Assembly: GCA_002430125.1 (NCBI GenBank)
Contig: DJBQ01000061.1
Coordinates: 1 to 8,128 of the forward strand
Length of the DNA stretch: 8,128 bases
DNA from: Rhodobacterales bacterium UBA5972
GTDB taxonomy: Bacteria; Pseudomonadota; Alphaproteobacteria; Rhodobacterales; Rhodobacteraceae
Direction of reading: 5' to 3'
This document shows positions 6,814-8,128 of the stretch, piece by piece. The notes under the pieces were generated by a model that saw only the letters and a program-made list of their open reading frames with translations, had not been told where the DNA came from and made no database searches. A program made the translations under genes and the position numbers. Numbering within the stretch: the stretch's first letter is position 1; each line of letters opens with the position of its first letter.

Positions 6814-7358
6814 TGACAATGAAAATCCTCAAACCGGCTGAATTTCAAACAGCGCCATGGAAAAACGGCGGTGGCATCACCCATGAAATCGCCAAAGCCG
6901 AAGACGCGCAAGGTCTGATCTGGCGGCTAAGCATTGCCGAGGTGGCCAGTGACGGGCCGTTCTCGGCCTTTGTGGGGCTGTCGCGGATACTGACGGTGAT
7001 CGAAGGTTCAGGTCTGGTGTTAGACACGCCCGACGGGCCCCTAGTGGCTGAACTTTTAAAGCCGCTGGCTTTTTCTGGCGACCTGCCGGTCACAAGCCGG
7101 ATGGTGGATGGGCCGATACGCGATTTCAACGTGATTTATGATGCCGCGCGCGTGCGGGCCAAAGTGGCTGTTCTGCGCGGGCCACAGATGCAGGACTTTG
7201 CGGGCGAGCCGCTGGCAGTTCTTGCGCTTGGCGGGCGCGTTTTGATTGACGGAAAACGCGTGGCCCCGGGTGAGGTTGGACTGGTCGATGCTGGTCAGCG
7301 CGGTATGAACATTGCGTCAGACGTGGCTGTTTTGGTGGTGCAACTGACGCCGTATTAA
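6813..7358 (+). CDS. HutD/Ves family cupin-like protein
   Basis: The 181-residue protein has the HutD/Ves hallmarks: PWKNGGGITHEI (15-26), RLSIAEVASDGPFSAFVG (38-55), RILTVIEGSG (58-67) and FNVIYD (105-110). The family is a bicupin-like cytoplasmic fold; HutD is found in histidine-utilisation operons of Pseudomonas, where a regulatory ligand-binding role has been proposed, and Ves is its E. coli relative. No hut genes are visible here. ATG at 6813 shares its A with the upstream TGA (sequence TGATG), so translation is probably coupled to the methyltransferase; an alternative ATG at 6819 would lose two residues. No strong ribosome binding site is present, which fits coupling. The tie to an MttB gene suggests a role in amine catabolism or its control, but this is inference from position only. 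Confidence 0.87.
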   Translation: MTMKILKPAEFQTAPWKNGGGITHEIAKAEDAQGLIWRLSIAEVASDGPFSAFVGLSRILTVIEGSGLVLDTPDGPLVAELLKPLAFSGDLPVTSRMVDGPIRDFNVIYDAARVRAKVAVLRGPQMQDFAGEPLAVLALGGRVLIDGKRVAPGEVGLVDAGQRGMNIASDVAVLVVQLTPY

Positions 7359-7407
7359 ACCAGTGGCCGACTGCGCTTAAAGACTGCTGTTAGGCTCGGC
7401 GGACCCA

Positions 7408-8128
7408 ATGAAAAAGATGCCCGTGGCCGATAATCCTGATCCACAAACCCATGACACGGCCCTGTCCCTGCGCCTGATATTGGCCGGAGTCGGGGCGGCG
7501 GCGGGAATGGTTTTTGGGGTGTTGTTTGTCATTCTGCCTGATGCCATCCACCAGCTTCGGCTTTTGACGCCATTGTTGGCCCTTGCGGTTGGGTTCTTTT
7601 GCGGCTTGCTGTTGCTGTTGGGCCGTCTTGACCACCGAAAGGCATTGATCTGTGCGGTTGCTTTATTGGGTCGGGTTCCGGTTTGACACGCCCAAGCAGT
7701 TTTTGAACAGCGGTCGTCCGATTGCTCCCTATCTGGTTTTGGTGTTGATCCCTTTGCCGTTTATGCTTGCCCATCTGACCGCGCCAAAGGGCTGTCTGGA
7801 TTATAACGCGCTGTTTGACGAGGTCTGGATGATTTTCGTGCGTGCCACCACAGCGTGGGCCTTTGTCGGCCTTTTTTGCTGGTGATATCCAACGGAATCA
7901 TCGCATTTCCACTGACCGGTTTGATCCTGGGGCTGGCCTTGGCAGTGTAGCACGAAATGGCAGGTGTGGTGTTCGGGCTGCGCCGACTGGTGCTGCAATT
8001 CTTGCGTCTTTTGTTGCCGCTGCTGCTGCTGCCACTGGTGGCATTGATCATACTGGTCAATGCGCTTGGATATGCGGCCTCGGCTCTATCTGGCGGGGTT
8101 TGCGCGCTCGTCAGGGAGTCCGGGACGA
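7408..8128 (+). pseudogene. Degraded DUF4153 multi-spanning membrane protein (partial, runs off right edge)
   Basis: Three hydrophobic pieces in two frames together read like the N-terminal half of a DUF4153 membrane protein. Piece one (7408-about 7655) starts MKKMPVADN and has two membrane segments (about LILAGVGAAAGMVFGVLFVI and LALAVGFFCGLLLLL); its frame stops at 7686. Piece two (about 7655-7880, shifted frame) reads WVGFRFDTPKQF, then LVLVLIPLPFMLAHL and YNALFDEVWMIFVRATTAWAFVGLF; its frame stops at 7883-7885 just after a run of six T. Piece three (about 7879-8128, back in the first frame) reads GLILGLALAV, an amber codon at 7948-7950, then HEMAGVVFGLRRL and a long hydrophobic stretch. 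About 20 residues expected between VISN and IIAFPLTG also seem missing. Several independent lesions favour real decay over a single read error. No ribosome binding site precedes 7408. Confidence 0.72.

Noticed and set aside
8015..8040. CTG-rich run near the right edge
   Set aside because: It is leucine codons of a membrane segment in the DUF4153 remnant, not a separate repeat.

Overview
The window reads as chromosomal DNA of an aerobic alphaproteobacterium, most likely a marine Rhodobacterales (Roseobacter-type) organism. This is inferred from family content: a PleD-like receiver divergent from a DUF3572 gene (a pair typical of alphaproteobacteria), a non-pyrrolysine MttB-family methyltransferase, a HutD/Ves protein and a DUF4153 membrane protein. 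Base composition is moderately GC-rich. No RNA gene, insertion sequence, integrase or CRISPR array was seen, and no gene-free stretch exceeds 300 bases.

Layout. Bases 1-183 (minus) are the first 61 codons of a PleD-like response regulator running off the left edge. Bases 301-579 (plus) are a small DUF3572 protein. Convergent with it, and 24 bases away, is the main gene of the window at 604-3798 (minus). It encodes a 1064-residue reductive dehalogenase fused to its own electron supply: a cobalamin-type RdhA domain with two 4Fe-4S clusters, then a flavin/NAD(P)H reductase and a plant-type 2Fe-2S ferredoxin. A MarR-family regulator (3811-4260, minus) lies 12 bases upstream in the same transcription unit. 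Directly over the MarR start sit two abutting 21-bp copies of a dyad sequence (4259-4300), the probable autoregulatory operator.

Divergent from marR-rdhA, on the plus strand, are a HAD-family phosphatase (4390-5088), an MttB-family corrinoid methyltransferase without pyrrolysine (GTG start at 5269, to 6813) and a HutD/Ves-family cupin-like protein (6813-7358) whose start codon overlaps the methyltransferase stop. A 19-base perfect stem-loop lies just upstream of the methyltransferase ribosome binding site. From 7408 to the right edge is a decayed DUF4153 membrane-protein gene with two frame changes and an in-frame amber codon.

Working together. MarR probably senses a phenolic or halo-aromatic ligand and controls the self-sufficient, cytoplasmic dehalogenase. 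The divergent side centres on a second corrinoid-linked enzyme, which probably demethylates a quaternary amine. Whether the two sides serve one pathway cannot be decided from this sequence; the shared 130-base control region and the shared corrinoid need are the only links visible.
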